Origin: CAZMVU01 sp964569295
GTDB taxonomy: Bacteria; Hydrogenedentota; Hydrogenedentia; Hydrogenedentales; JAGMZX01
Reading direction: 5' to 3'
Assembly (NCBI GenBank): GCA_964569295.1
Contig: CAZMVU010000243.1
Span: 1-6,608 of the forward strand
DNA length: 6,608 bases
The notes beneath the pieces were generated by a model. The model was not told the DNA's origin. It saw only the letters and a list, made by a program, of their open reading frames with translations, and did no database searches. The position numbers and the translations under genes are program-made. Below are positions 1 through 5,527 of the stretch, piece after piece (positions within the stretch are counted from its first letter, which is position 1; the number at the start of each line of letters is the position of its first letter).

Positions 1-2398
1 CGCTCGTCACGCTCGAAGCGAGCGGGGTTCCCATACTGCTCTGCACATCGGAGGCTGTATTGACCGCCAACGTCAGGTCGCCGTCTCCCGTCAAGCCGGA
101 GAGGGTGACCGTGTAATCCTGTGGCCCATCTTCTATGGTGACGCCGGTATGCGCCAGCGTTCCGCCGCTCGTAATGACGAGGTCCGTCTCGTCGTCAAAG
201 TTGACTACGTCCTCGCTGAAGTGCACCAGAAACGCAACGCTGCTGGCGTTCATTGGGCTCGCGGCGCCCGTGGTAATGGATTCGGCCTCAGGCGCCAAGG
301 CGATGTCCGCACGTATGTTGATTTCGTAATCCGTGCCGTCGGCCGCGAGGTTGTCATACGAAACGCCGTCCAGGCTGAACCAGCTTCGCCCGCTGAGAAC
401 GGCGTCTGCCACCGCCGGCACCATGAACGGGCTGGAGTAGTTCGAGTCGTATTGGACTTGGATGTAGAAATCGGTGCCGGCCGCGAAAGTCTGGGGCGAA
501 GCAAGGTCGAGCTCGGCATAGCCCGCCCCGTCGTGGGAGCCGGATTGCGTGGTCAGAAGTCCCGCCGGCGCCCCGCTGTCCCAGTCGCTGAACACGGAAA
601 TGGTGTAGTCCGTGGTGCCCGAGAAGACAAAATAGGTGCGCACCCGCTCGAGGATACCGCCGCTGGCCGTAGTAAAGTGCACGACCCCGAAGTCATTGCC
701 GTCGTTGCCCGATATGGCCTTGCCCCCGGCGCCCAGGCCGTCGTAGCCCAGCGAAAAGCCGAGCAACCCCGGCATCGCCGTCACGTCGCAGGTCATGTCC
801 GCGGTGCCCGCCCCCGTGAAGGCGCTGAGGGCGATACCCGTGCCGTCCCCGGCATTGTCCGTGCTATCGGGGGTGCTCGTGTCGTCGAAAACGGCCGACC
901 CCGCCGGGTAGAGATCGCCGGCATTGCCGAGGTTGTCCTTGTTGTCCAACTCGTCGAGTCCGTCCGCCTCCTCCACATCCACTTTCTTCAGGCTTTCCGT
1001 CCTGTTGTCGGGTATGTAATCGTCCACGTGCAATACCAGGGCGCCACTGCCCGGCACATACTGGTCAAACCCCGTGGCCGCATCTGCGGTGGTCCGCTTA
1101 TAGCGATTGCCGACCAGAAAATACTCCCCATCCTGATAGGGGTCGACGGGGATAAGCAGTGCGTCGGGGTTCTGATCGAGAGCGGGTATTGACACACCGG
1201 CCGTATCGGCGGTAATTGCCGTGGGGGTCAGCCAGCCCAGAGCCTGCTTGCACCAGGCATCGAAGTGGCACGGCTTGGCGCCGTTGGGCCCCAGCCAGAG
1301 GCCGTAGCCCATGACACTCCAATAGCCCACGCCATAGGAGCTGTTGTCGAGGTCGTAGAGGTCGGGCAGGTTGTACATGTGATGCCCCATCTCGTGACAA
1401 TAGACGCCGATGGTGCTCAGGCTGGAGGTGCCGTGGCGCTCGGGCGCCGTGAAATAGTCGCGCACCTGAACGCCATCCACAGTGACGGGAGAACTGAGGT
1501 ACCAACTGTGTGACCAGATGGCGTTCGTGCCGCCGCCGTTTTCTTCCCCGCGTCCCTGGTGGGCCACACCGAATACGTCGACCATACCGTCGCCGTCGGC
1601 GTCGTACTGAGAGAAGTCCACCGAGGCATCCGCGGCTGCCAGCGCATCGATGACCATCTGACGCGAATGCCGGTCGGTGCCCGCGCCACTGGTGTTTTCT
1701 CCGTAGTATTGGGCGGTCTCGGGCAGGTCGAACCAGCCATAGACATCCAACTGCAGGGTCAGCGTCCCATAGGAGCACTCGTAGTAAAAATCGCGCACGC
1801 TGCCCAGCGCGCCATTGCTGCTGTAACCGGTCGTGTTCATCAGGTCGTCGAAGTCACTGGGACCGAACAGGGTCGTGGTGTCGGAGAAATTGACAAGAAG
1901 AAGCACCCCCTTCACCACGCCGGTGGCCGGCGCCGCCCGGGTGAGCCCGCCCTGAAGCCGCTCCGCCGCACGCGCCGCCGCAACCGCGCCCGCCTCGCGC
2001 AGCCACTGCTCCTTTTCCGCGCGGCTGATGACCGGTTCGCTTTGACGCGATGCCGACTCGCCGGCTACACGTTGCTCCGTCGGCTCGAGTGTGCCCTTCG
2101 ATGCGGGCTTCGCGTAGTACCAAACACCCGTTTCCGGGGCCCTGGTGATGAGCGCTCCCTGGGCCGTCGTGTAATAGGCGTGAAATTCGTCCCCCGCGAG
2201 CGAAACTTCGAACGGCGTACCATCGGGTTGCTGAAACGTCCACACCTGCTCCGGGTTGGCCGGCGCGCCCACGGCGGTCATCGTGAGCGTGAGCAATGCG
2301 CCGCAAAGGATGGTCAGCCGCCCCACAAGGGCATGGCGCTCATGGCCCGGACACTTCACGCGGAAAGCAAGTGCCTGCAACCCAAGAAGCAAATGCAT
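1..2398 (-). CDS. Secreted M6-family (immune inhibitor A-like) metalloprotease, 3' end beyond window
   Basis: One uninterrupted minus-strand frame runs 799 codons from the ATG at 2398-2396 to the left edge without a stop, so the protein is C-terminally partial. A long basic n-region precedes a hydrophobic segment (about residues 27-45, ending AVGA), taken as a signal peptide. Residues 46-155 look like a propeptide. The catalytic domain (about 160-460) has NFSD at 170-173, an Asp-rich DADGDG at 266-271 (likely a calcium loop), IWSHSW at 294-299, the zinc motif HEMGH at 335-339 followed by NLPDLYD, and WSVMGYGLW at 360-368. This order is typical of M6 peptidases, which are extracellular zinc endopeptidases. 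A beta-rich region follows (about 540-700), then an Ig-like module (about 702-799, with FLVHFSEDVVNFD). The start is supported by AGGGGG at 2403-2408. An in-frame GTG at codon 25 would give a more ordinary signal peptide but has no evident ribosome site. Whether the missing end carries a PEP-CTERM or another sorting tail cannot be seen. The family call is firm; the substrate is unknown. Confidence 0.93.
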   Translation of the reverse strand, partial: MHLLLGLQALAFRVKCPGHERHALVGRLTILCGALLTLTMTAVGAPANPEQVWTFQQPDGTPFEVSLAGDEFHAYYTTAQGALITRAPETGVWYYAKPASKGTLEPTEQRVAGESASRQSEPVISRAEKEQWLREAGAVAAARAAERLQGGLTRAAPATGVVKGVLLLVNFSDTTTLFGPSDFDDLMNTTGYSSNGALGSVRDFYYECSYGTLTLQLDVYGWFDLPETAQYYGENTSGAGTDRHSRQMVIDALAAADASVDFSQYDADGDGMVDVFGVAHQGRGEENGGGTNAIWSHSWYLSSPVTVDGVQVRDYFTAPERHGTSSLSTIGVYCHEMGHHMYNLPDLYDLDNSSYGVGYWSVMGYGLWLGPNGAKPCHFDAWCKQALGWLTPTAITADTAGVSIPALDQNPDALLIPVDPYQDGEYFLVGNRYKRTTADAATGFDQYVPGSGALVLHVDDYIPDNRTESLKKVDVEEADGLDELDNKDNLGNAGDLYPAGSAVFDDTSTPDSTDNAGDGTGIALSAFTGAGTADMTCDVTAMPGLLGFSLGYDGLGAGGKAISGNDGNDFGVVHFTTASGGILERVRTYFVFSGTTDYTISVFSDWDSGAPAGLLTTQSGSHDGAGYAELDLASPQTFAAGTDFYIQVQYDSNYSSPFMVPAVADAVLSGRSWFSLDGVSYDNLAADGTDYEINIRADIALAPEAESITTGAASPMNASSVAFLVHFSEDVVNFDDETDLVITSGGTLAHTGVTIEDGPQDYTVTLSGLTGDGDLTLAVNTASDVQSSMGTPLASSVTS

Positions 2399-2402
2399 GA
2401 GA

Positions 2403-2439
2403 CCCCCTACAATTTTTGCCTACTTAAAAGTATATCATA
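2403..2439 (-). promoter_or_regulatory. Candidate -10 element and ribosome binding site of the M6 protease
   Basis: Read on the minus strand, AGGGGG (2408-2403) lies four bases before the ATG at 2398 and is a plausible Shine-Dalgarno. Further upstream TATGAT (2439-2434), overlapped by TATACT, resembles a sigma-70 -10 box in an AT-rich patch. No convincing -35 hexamer is present at 16-18 bases, and there is no GG-N10-GC sigma-54 signature, unlike the two PEP-CTERM genes. The promoter part is weak; the ribosome site is better supported. Confidence 0.35.
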
Positions 2440-2487
2440 GGTACTGCGCACGCCGGCGGGTTCCGTTGATGACAAATCCCCGTATGC

Positions 2488-2519
2488 TAACAAACGCCCC
2501 CAGTGCAAGACTGAGGGCG
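2488..2519 (-). terminator. Rho-independent terminator of PEP-CTERM gene A
   Basis: On the minus strand CGCCCTCAGT (2519-2510), loop CTTGC and ACTGGGGGCG (2504-2495) form a 10-bp stem with one T-G wobble, followed directly by TTTGTTA. It lies about 31 bases past the stop of the 2551-3267 gene. The plus-strand side has no T-run, so it should act only on minus-strand transcription. It separates gene A from the M6 protease. Confidence 0.75.
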
Positions 2520-2550
2520 GAAATGCAGACCGTTGTGTAAACACACTCCC

Positions 2551-3267
2551 CTACGAACGTGTGTACATGCTCCGCTTGCGAACCACGCTCAACCCCAGCA
2601 GGCCCAGCCCCAACAGCGCACACGAGGCCGGCTCCGGCACCGCCGATACCGCCGAGGAAAGATACTCGACGCGAAGCCCCGTCGGATTCCCCGAGCCGCC
2701 GCTTTCGTTGTTCACGACGAATTGCAGCGTGTTTTCGCCCGCCTCAAACCCATCGGAGATCGTGAAGTCATACCACTCGGTAAACGCCTGCGTCGGGGTG
2801 CGGTCGTACGAGTCCGAAACCAGATCATTGACATCCGTGTCGTTGATGAGGATCTGAAAGCCGTCGTTGTCCGAACTCCATTGGCCGGAGATGGAAGCAC
2901 TCGCGGGATTCATACCCGTCAAATCGAAGGTCGTGGTGTAGGTGTACTCGCCAACGGGATGGCTGTCGCCGCTACCTTCAACGGGCTCGTAAGGCGTTAT
3001 CCACGCGGATGTGTCATTGTCGTCGAGCCAGGGGTCGCCGACCGGAAAATCTCCGTCGGACGTCCACGCATACGTAGTGCCCTCGTCATCAGGCGGTGTA
3101 ACCGTATAGTGCGTGTCCACATCGTTATGGCTCAACACGTCGCCACTAGCATCCACCCCCGTGTTATACAGGCCCGTAATGGAATCGGCTGCCGCATATC
3201 CGGGCATCAGGCAGACGAGCGCCATAATAGCCAGCACGCCACCCATGCCCCACCGTGTTGTATTCAT
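2551..3267 (-). CDS. PEP-CTERM sorting domain protein A (238 aa), exosortase substrate
   Basis: This is a secreted surface protein. Residues 1-27 form a signal peptide (hydrophobic core VLAIMALVCLM, cleavage likely near YAAA|D). Residues 28-205 form a Thr/Asp/Gly-rich, beta-sandwich-like domain with a stretch (FDLTGMNPASASISGQWSSD, 114-133, then NDGFQILIND) of a kind common in PEP-CTERM proteins. The C-terminus has VPEPAS (210-215), the hydrophobic segment CALLGLGLLGLSVV (216-229) and the basic tail RKRS (230-233), which together make the exosortase recognition and anchoring signal. Exosortase is expected to process the protein at this signal, but no exosortase is in the window. The open frame extends upstream to 3486. 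I place the start at 3267 because AGGTGA (3278-3273) precedes it at normal spacing and the signal peptide begins there. A sigma-54 type promoter lies about 80 bases upstream and a terminator follows, so the gene looks monocistronic. The function of the mature domain is unknown. Confidence 0.93.
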   Translation of the reverse strand: MNTTRWGMGGVLAIMALVCLMPGYAAADSITGLYNTGVDASGDVLSHNDVDTHYTVTPPDDEGTTYAWTSDGDFPVGDPWLDDNDTSAWITPYEPVEGSGDSHPVGEYTYTTTFDLTGMNPASASISGQWSSDNDGFQILINDTDVNDLVSDSYDRTPTQAFTEWYDFTISDGFEAGENTLQFVVNNESGGSGNPTGLRVEYLSSAVSAVPEPASCALLGLGLLGLSVVRKRSMYTRS

Positions 3268-3272
3268 TGTAA

Positions 3273-3278
3273 TCACCT
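3273..3278 (-). promoter_or_regulatory. Ribosome binding site deciding the start of PEP-CTERM gene A
   Basis: AGGTGA on the minus strand, five bases before the ATG at 3267, selects this start over the upstream in-frame codons of the longer open frame (which reaches 3486). Those upstream residues (for example RMGRPSSKKSGEVIT) are hydrophilic and would spoil the signal peptide. Confidence 0.75.
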
Positions 3279-3348
3279 CACCGGATTTTTTGCTCGATGG
3301 ACGCCCCATTCGCACGACAGGTGCCACGAGCATGCCTGCAAAGCACAT

Positions 3349-3365
3349 AGCAATATCGATGCCAA
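3349..3365 (-). promoter_or_regulatory. Sigma-54 (RpoN) -24/-12 promoter of PEP-CTERM gene A
   Basis: The minus strand reads TTGGCATCGATATTGCT from 3365 to 3349. It contains GG (3363-3362) and GC (3351-3350) separated by exactly 10 bases, and matches the sigma-54 consensus TGGCAC-N5-TTGCT except that the C of TGGCAC is T. The predicted transcript start is near 3338, giving a leader of about 70 bases. Known biology: PEP-CTERM genes in some EPS-forming bacteria are controlled by RpoN with the PrsK/PrsR two-component system. The same signal occurs before PEP-CTERM gene B in this window. Confidence 0.75.
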
Positions 3366-3397
3366 AAACCGGCAATGGGCGTAACCTGTGTACTATT

Positions 3398-3412
3398 ATG
3401 GGTTTAGCCCAT
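3398..3412. repeat. Inverted repeat upstream of the sigma-54 promoter, candidate activator site
   Basis: ATGGGTTTAGCCCAT is a dyad with perfect 5-bp arms (ATGGG/CCCAT) and a 5-base spacer. Its centre is about 65-70 bases upstream of the predicted start of the sigma-54 transcript of gene A. Sigma-54 promoters need an upstream-bound activator, so the position fits, but the arms are short and the site is not clearly repeated before gene B. It has no T-run on the minus strand, so it is not a terminator of the lipoprotein gene. Confidence 0.3.
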
Positions 3413-3482
3413 TTTCTCGCGAACGCTGTTGACCAATCTGTTGATAAAGGTGTGTCACGACTGCATACATCGTGGGCTGCCG

Positions 3483-4907
3483 TCAAGGCCGGGGGCGCTT
3501 CTTGATGCCCAGGGTCAGGGGGTCGTGACGGTGCAAATGCCGCACGGAAATGTAGGCCGGCGCGCCGGCGTAGGTGCCGTCATCGGCGAGCAGCAGGATG
3601 TCCGTCCGAAGGTCGTCGCGGTTGTTGGTGAGACGCCAGGGAATCCGGATACGCAGCCGCGACCCCTCGTCATTGCGGCGCGTAATGGCCGCCTCGCCCC
3701 GAAGCACCTCCGTGAAATACTGCGCGACCGGCAGGTTGTGGTCCGTCCAACTGTAGCGCAGATCGACATCGAGCACGAGCGTCTGCCCATGGCGCAACGC
3801 GGCGGTGACGGCGTAGGTATTGACCTCCTTGTAAATCTCGCTGCGGTTGGGCCGGTCTTCCTCGTCTTCAACGCGCATGTCCGTCACGTGCAACCGGCAC
3901 ACGGGCGGGATATGCTTCAGTTCGTGAGCCGCCGTTATCAGCCGGTCGAGAAACGGGGCGTCTTCTTCCGTCTCGTGTTTCGCCGCGTCCGGCAGGGAAT
4001 AGGCGGGCACATGGGCCTCGGTGCCGCGTATGCCGCCGGTGATGCTCTCCTTGAAGAGGTACATGAGCGCCGGTACATAGAGTCCTTTGCGCAGGATGCG
4101 CGTCTTGAGCTCCGGGGGCAGGGCCGCTGAAGCCATGACCAGCGGCTTCATGAGGCGGGCGTCCGTGCCCGAGGCGCCGACCGAGTGCAGGTAGAACGGA
4201 CTCAAGAAGGCGAAGGTGTCGCGGCCGGGCTTGAATGTGCCTACCGCCGGCGCCACAAACAGAAAATTGTTCTCATAGAACGTCCGGTACGTACGCTGCA
4301 TGGTTACGGGGGCGCCGGTTTCGTAGTAACGGCGAAGGGCGGCGCGGATACGCGACTCGATAACACTGTGCCCGTCGATGCCGTAGGACTGCACCCCCAG
4401 CGTGACGCGGGGGCGGAAGATGGTTTTGGCCGGGTTACCCAGGGCAGCGCGGGGCTCCGCGAATTGCAACTGTGGGAAGGCGCCCGGACGCAGACTGGAA
4501 TGCTTGTCATCGAAACTGCGGAAGGTATCCTGCGTGAGGCCTGCGGCCGTACCCGCTTCATACCACCCATTGATTCGTTTCACCCAGCGTTCACCGGCGG
4601 CATTGTGGTAGGGGCCGCCCGTCCACTTCCCGTAGGCCAGCGGCTGCGCCTCTTCGGGCTTCGCCCCGGGCCCGGGCCAGGCTGCAAGATGCGCAAACAG
4701 AAAGCCCTTTGCCCAGGTAAAACCCGTGCTGTCGGAGGATTCCAAAACGCACCCGAATGGCGGCACCGGCGATTCCCCAACCCACCGCCTCGCCTGGCCG
4801 GCGGCCGGGCCGTTGGTTTCTTCACTCGCCGCCCCTAAACACCCCGCCAACAGGAGGAGGAGGACGGGAATCCAACCCCGTAAACAGACGACCGGCACAC
4901 GTGGCAT
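3483..4907 (-). CDS. Uncharacterised secreted lipoprotein (474 aa)
   Basis: The N-terminus (residues 1-23) is a lipoprotein signal peptide: Arg-containing n-region, the core IPVLLLLL, and lipobox LAGC with Cys23 as the lipidated residue. Leu24 at +2 would permit export to the outer membrane under the usual Lol rule. Residues 24-160 are Gly/Pro-rich. Residues 160-290 form a distinctive conserved-looking core (GIDGHSVIESRIRAALRRYY, FLSPFYLHSVGASGTDARLM, then ALPPELKTRILRKGLYVPAL). Residues 360-460 look like a beta-sandwich, PKD/Ig-type module ending DDGTYAGAPAYISVRHL. I cannot name the family. From memory the core resembles uncharacterised secreted planctomycete/verrucomicrobial proteins, which is unverified. 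HELKH at 328-332 fits HExxH, but nothing else supports a peptidase. The open frame starts at 4946. I chose 4907 because AAGGAGGG precedes it and a leader hairpin occupies the 5' extension. No convincing terminator follows. Confidence 0.88.
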   Translation of the reverse strand: MPRVPVVCLRGWIPVLLLLLAGCLGAASEETNGPAAGQARRWVGESPVPPFGCVLESSDSTGFTWAKGFLFAHLAAWPGPGAKPEEAQPLAYGKWTGGPYHNAAGERWVKRINGWYEAGTAAGLTQDTFRSFDDKHSSLRPGAFPQLQFAEPRAALGNPAKTIFRPRVTLGVQSYGIDGHSVIESRIRAALRRYYETGAPVTMQRTYRTFYENNFLFVAPAVGTFKPGRDTFAFLSPFYLHSVGASGTDARLMKPLVMASAALPPELKTRILRKGLYVPALMYLFKESITGGIRGTEAHVPAYSLPDAAKHETEEDAPFLDRLITAAHELKHIPPVCRLHVTDMRVEDEEDRPNRSEIYKEVNTYAVTAALRHGQTLVLDVDLRYSWTDHNLPVAQYFTEVLRGEAAITRRNDEGSRLRIRIPWRLTNNRDDLRTDILLLADDGTYAGAPAYISVRHLHRHDPLTLGIKKRPRP

Positions 4908-4910
4908 GAG

Positions 4911-4918
4911 CCCTCCTT
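4911..4918 (-). promoter_or_regulatory. Strong Shine-Dalgarno of the lipoprotein gene
   Basis: AAGGAGGG on the minus strand (4918-4911), three bases before the ATG at 4907, is close to the anti-Shine-Dalgarno complement. It fixes the start there rather than at the upstream in-frame ATG at 4946, which lies inside the hairpin and has no such site. Confidence 0.8.
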
Positions 4919-4920
4919 TA

Positions 4921-4959
4921 TGTGTAGCCGGAAACTCCGGCCACACGGGGGGTATTCTA
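4921..4959 (-). promoter_or_regulatory. Candidate -10 box and 5' leader hairpin of the lipoprotein gene
   Basis: On the minus strand TAGAAT (4959-4954) is a five-of-six match to a -10 box and predicts a transcript start near 4947. Just there a stem begins: GTGTGGCCGG (4946-4937), loop AGTTT, CCGGCTACAC (4931-4922). It is 10 bp with one G-U pair and ends a few bases before the Shine-Dalgarno. On the plus strand the same position is an A-C mismatch, so the structure favours the minus transcript. A terminal hairpin of this kind commonly protects an mRNA 5' end or modulates ribosome access. No good -35 is visible. Confidence 0.5.
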
Positions 4960-4991
4960 CTGAAACCCGCGCAAGCGATATCCTTAATTCA

Positions 4992-5030
4992 GGATGCACC
5001 CCCTCGAACTGACGGGGGCCAACCGCATCC
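4992..5030. repeat. Nested inverted repeat in the divergent intergenic region
   Basis: GGATGC (4992-4997) pairs with GCATCC (5025-5030). Inside it CCCCCTC (4999-5005) pairs with GA plus GGGGG (5011-5018, one bulged C) around a GAACT loop. It lies about 90-120 bases upstream of the lipoprotein start and outside its predicted transcript. It could be an operator or a remnant of a structured RNA. No T-run follows on either strand. Confidence 0.4.
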
Positions 5031-5105
5031 AGTATGCCCACTCGGAAGCCGGGGGCCAGCATAGAGTTTCCCGTTTTCCGTTTGCAAGACGGCGAGGACC
5101 GCTGG

Positions 5106-5191
5106 AAAATGGGGGACTGACCACGCGCTCCCTCCTTCGCTGCGAAGCTTCGGCAGGGCAGGCGGGGACTCGCCTGGTTCTGTCCCCTTTT
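5106..5191. repeat. REP-like composite palindromic element (86 bp)
   Basis: The outer arms AAAATGGGGGACTGACCA (5106-5123) and TGGTTCTGTCCCCTTTT (5175-5191) are imperfect inverted copies sharing the GGGGAC core. Inside are the perfect palindrome CTTCGCTGCGAAG (5135-5147), the overlapping CGAAGCTTCG (5143-5152), and a 6-bp stem CAGGCG/CGCCTG (5159-5164 and 5171-5176). Dense nested dyads with a GGGGAC...GTCCCC core resemble non-autonomous REP/BIME elements moved by REP-associated tyrosine transposases. No transposase is in the window, so this is inferred from form only. The core recurs at 6504-6520. Confidence 0.55.
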
Positions 5192-5359
5192 CAACAGGTC
5201 ACACCTGGGCGGCCCGCCACCGCGTATCAGGAACCGCATCCGGGAGTTGCCGGGCCGGGGAAAATGGACTATTGTCTATCACGCGTGACCATGCTGTGCG
5301 GGTTTTTTCGGTGTGTTGATCTATTTCCGCAAATTGGTCCGAATCTCTAAATGCCTATA

Positions 5360-5377
5360 TTGCAACTACGTACGCAA
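5360..5377. repeat. Short dyad upstream of the gene B sigma-54 promoter
   Basis: TTGC (5360-5363) and GCAA (5374-5377) form a 4-bp dyad with a 10-base spacer containing TACGTA, centred about 57 bases before the predicted start of gene B. The place suits a sigma-54 activator, but the arms are too short to be persuasive alone. Confidence 0.2.
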
Positions 5378-5398
5378 TTGTTTTTCTCGTTGAAAAAA

Positions 5399-5416
5399 TT
5401 GGCACCGAACTTGCTT
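5399..5416 (+). promoter_or_regulatory. Sigma-54 (RpoN) -24/-12 promoter of PEP-CTERM gene B
   Basis: TTGGCACCGAACTTGCTT contains TGGCAC-N5-TTGCT exactly, with GG at 5401-5402 and GC at 5413-5414 ten bases apart. This is a full match to the core sigma-54 consensus. Transcription should begin near 5426, about 100 bases before the ATG at 5528. It is the stronger of two such promoters in the window, both in front of PEP-CTERM genes. Confidence 0.85.
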
Positions 5417-5452
5417 AATGGTGGGCGTATCGAAAAAGACAGTTCGCTGCAA

Positions 5453-5496
5453 ATGGTTATGGAACCATCGGTGGCGGGAAACCAAAGGGGGCCGCC
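5453..5496 (+). ncRNA. Structured 5' leader of PEP-CTERM gene B (no known RNA family recognised)
   Basis: Within the predicted leader, ATGGTT (5453-5458), loop ATGG, AACCAT (5463-5468) form a perfect 6-bp hairpin. Next, GGCGG (5473-5477) can pair with CCGCC (5492-5496) across a 14-base purine-rich loop. I compared it by eye with the c-di-GMP-I and cobalamin riboswitch consensus patterns and found no match. It may be only a stabilising leader. Confidence 0.3.
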
Positions 5497-5527
5497 TAGA
5501 GTGCGTGGCCACTGGGAGAAGGACAGA

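Larger units (their letters stand above)
4908..5527. other. Divergent intergenic region without a gene
   Basis: About 620 bases separate the divergently oriented lipoprotein and PEP-CTERM gene B. Open frames crossing it have no ribosome site and no recognisable protein character, and I regard them as chance. Recognisable contents are the lipoprotein leader (4908-4959), a nested inverted repeat (4992-5030), a REP-like palindromic element (5106-5191), and the sigma-54 promoter and leader of gene B (5399-5527). I see nothing interpretable in 5031-5105 or 5192-5350 beyond short GC-rich dyads. Confidence 0.75.

Noticed and set aside
149..1192. Long plus-strand open frames opposite the M6 gene (also 1559-2440)
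   Set aside because: They are antisense to a continuous M6 metalloprotease with recognisable motifs. Their products are Arg/Val/Gly-rich with no domain, signal peptide or ribosome site, as expected for shadows in GC-rich DNA.
1098..1778. Minus-strand frames of 226 and 109 residues inside the M6 gene
   Set aside because: They are out of frame with the M6 protein and rich in Arg/Pro/Ser. The true frame runs through the same interval with the zinc motif.
3285..3310. Similarity between the gene A leader (AATGGGGCGTCCATCGA) and sequence near the gene B start site (AATGGTGGGCGTATCGA)
   Set aside because: It needs two gaps and the two lie at different distances from the predicted transcript starts, so chance is likely.
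2533..3384. Plus-strand open frame opposite PEP-CTERM gene A
   Set aside because: It is antisense to a clear signal peptide plus PEP-CTERM protein and has no protein features of its own.
4655..4680. GGGCTTCGCCC and CCCGGGCCCGGGCC dyads
   Set aside because: They lie inside the lipoprotein coding sequence and are explained by its Gly/Pro/Ala-rich codons.
4835..5239. Minus-strand open frame of 134 residues in the divergent intergenic region
   Set aside because: It overlaps the lipoprotein start, runs through the REP-like element and hairpins, has no ribosome site, and shows no secretion signal or domain.
5281..5308. T-run GGTTTTTTCGG after a GC-rich stretch, as a possible terminator
   Set aside because: The best preceding stem is about three Watson-Crick pairs plus wobbles, too weak, and no plus-strand gene lies upstream of it.
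5431..5515. Riboswitch (c-di-GMP-I or cobalamin) in the gene B leader
   Set aside because: Isolated strings such as GCAAA and GCCACTG are present, but the ordered conserved blocks of either family are missing.
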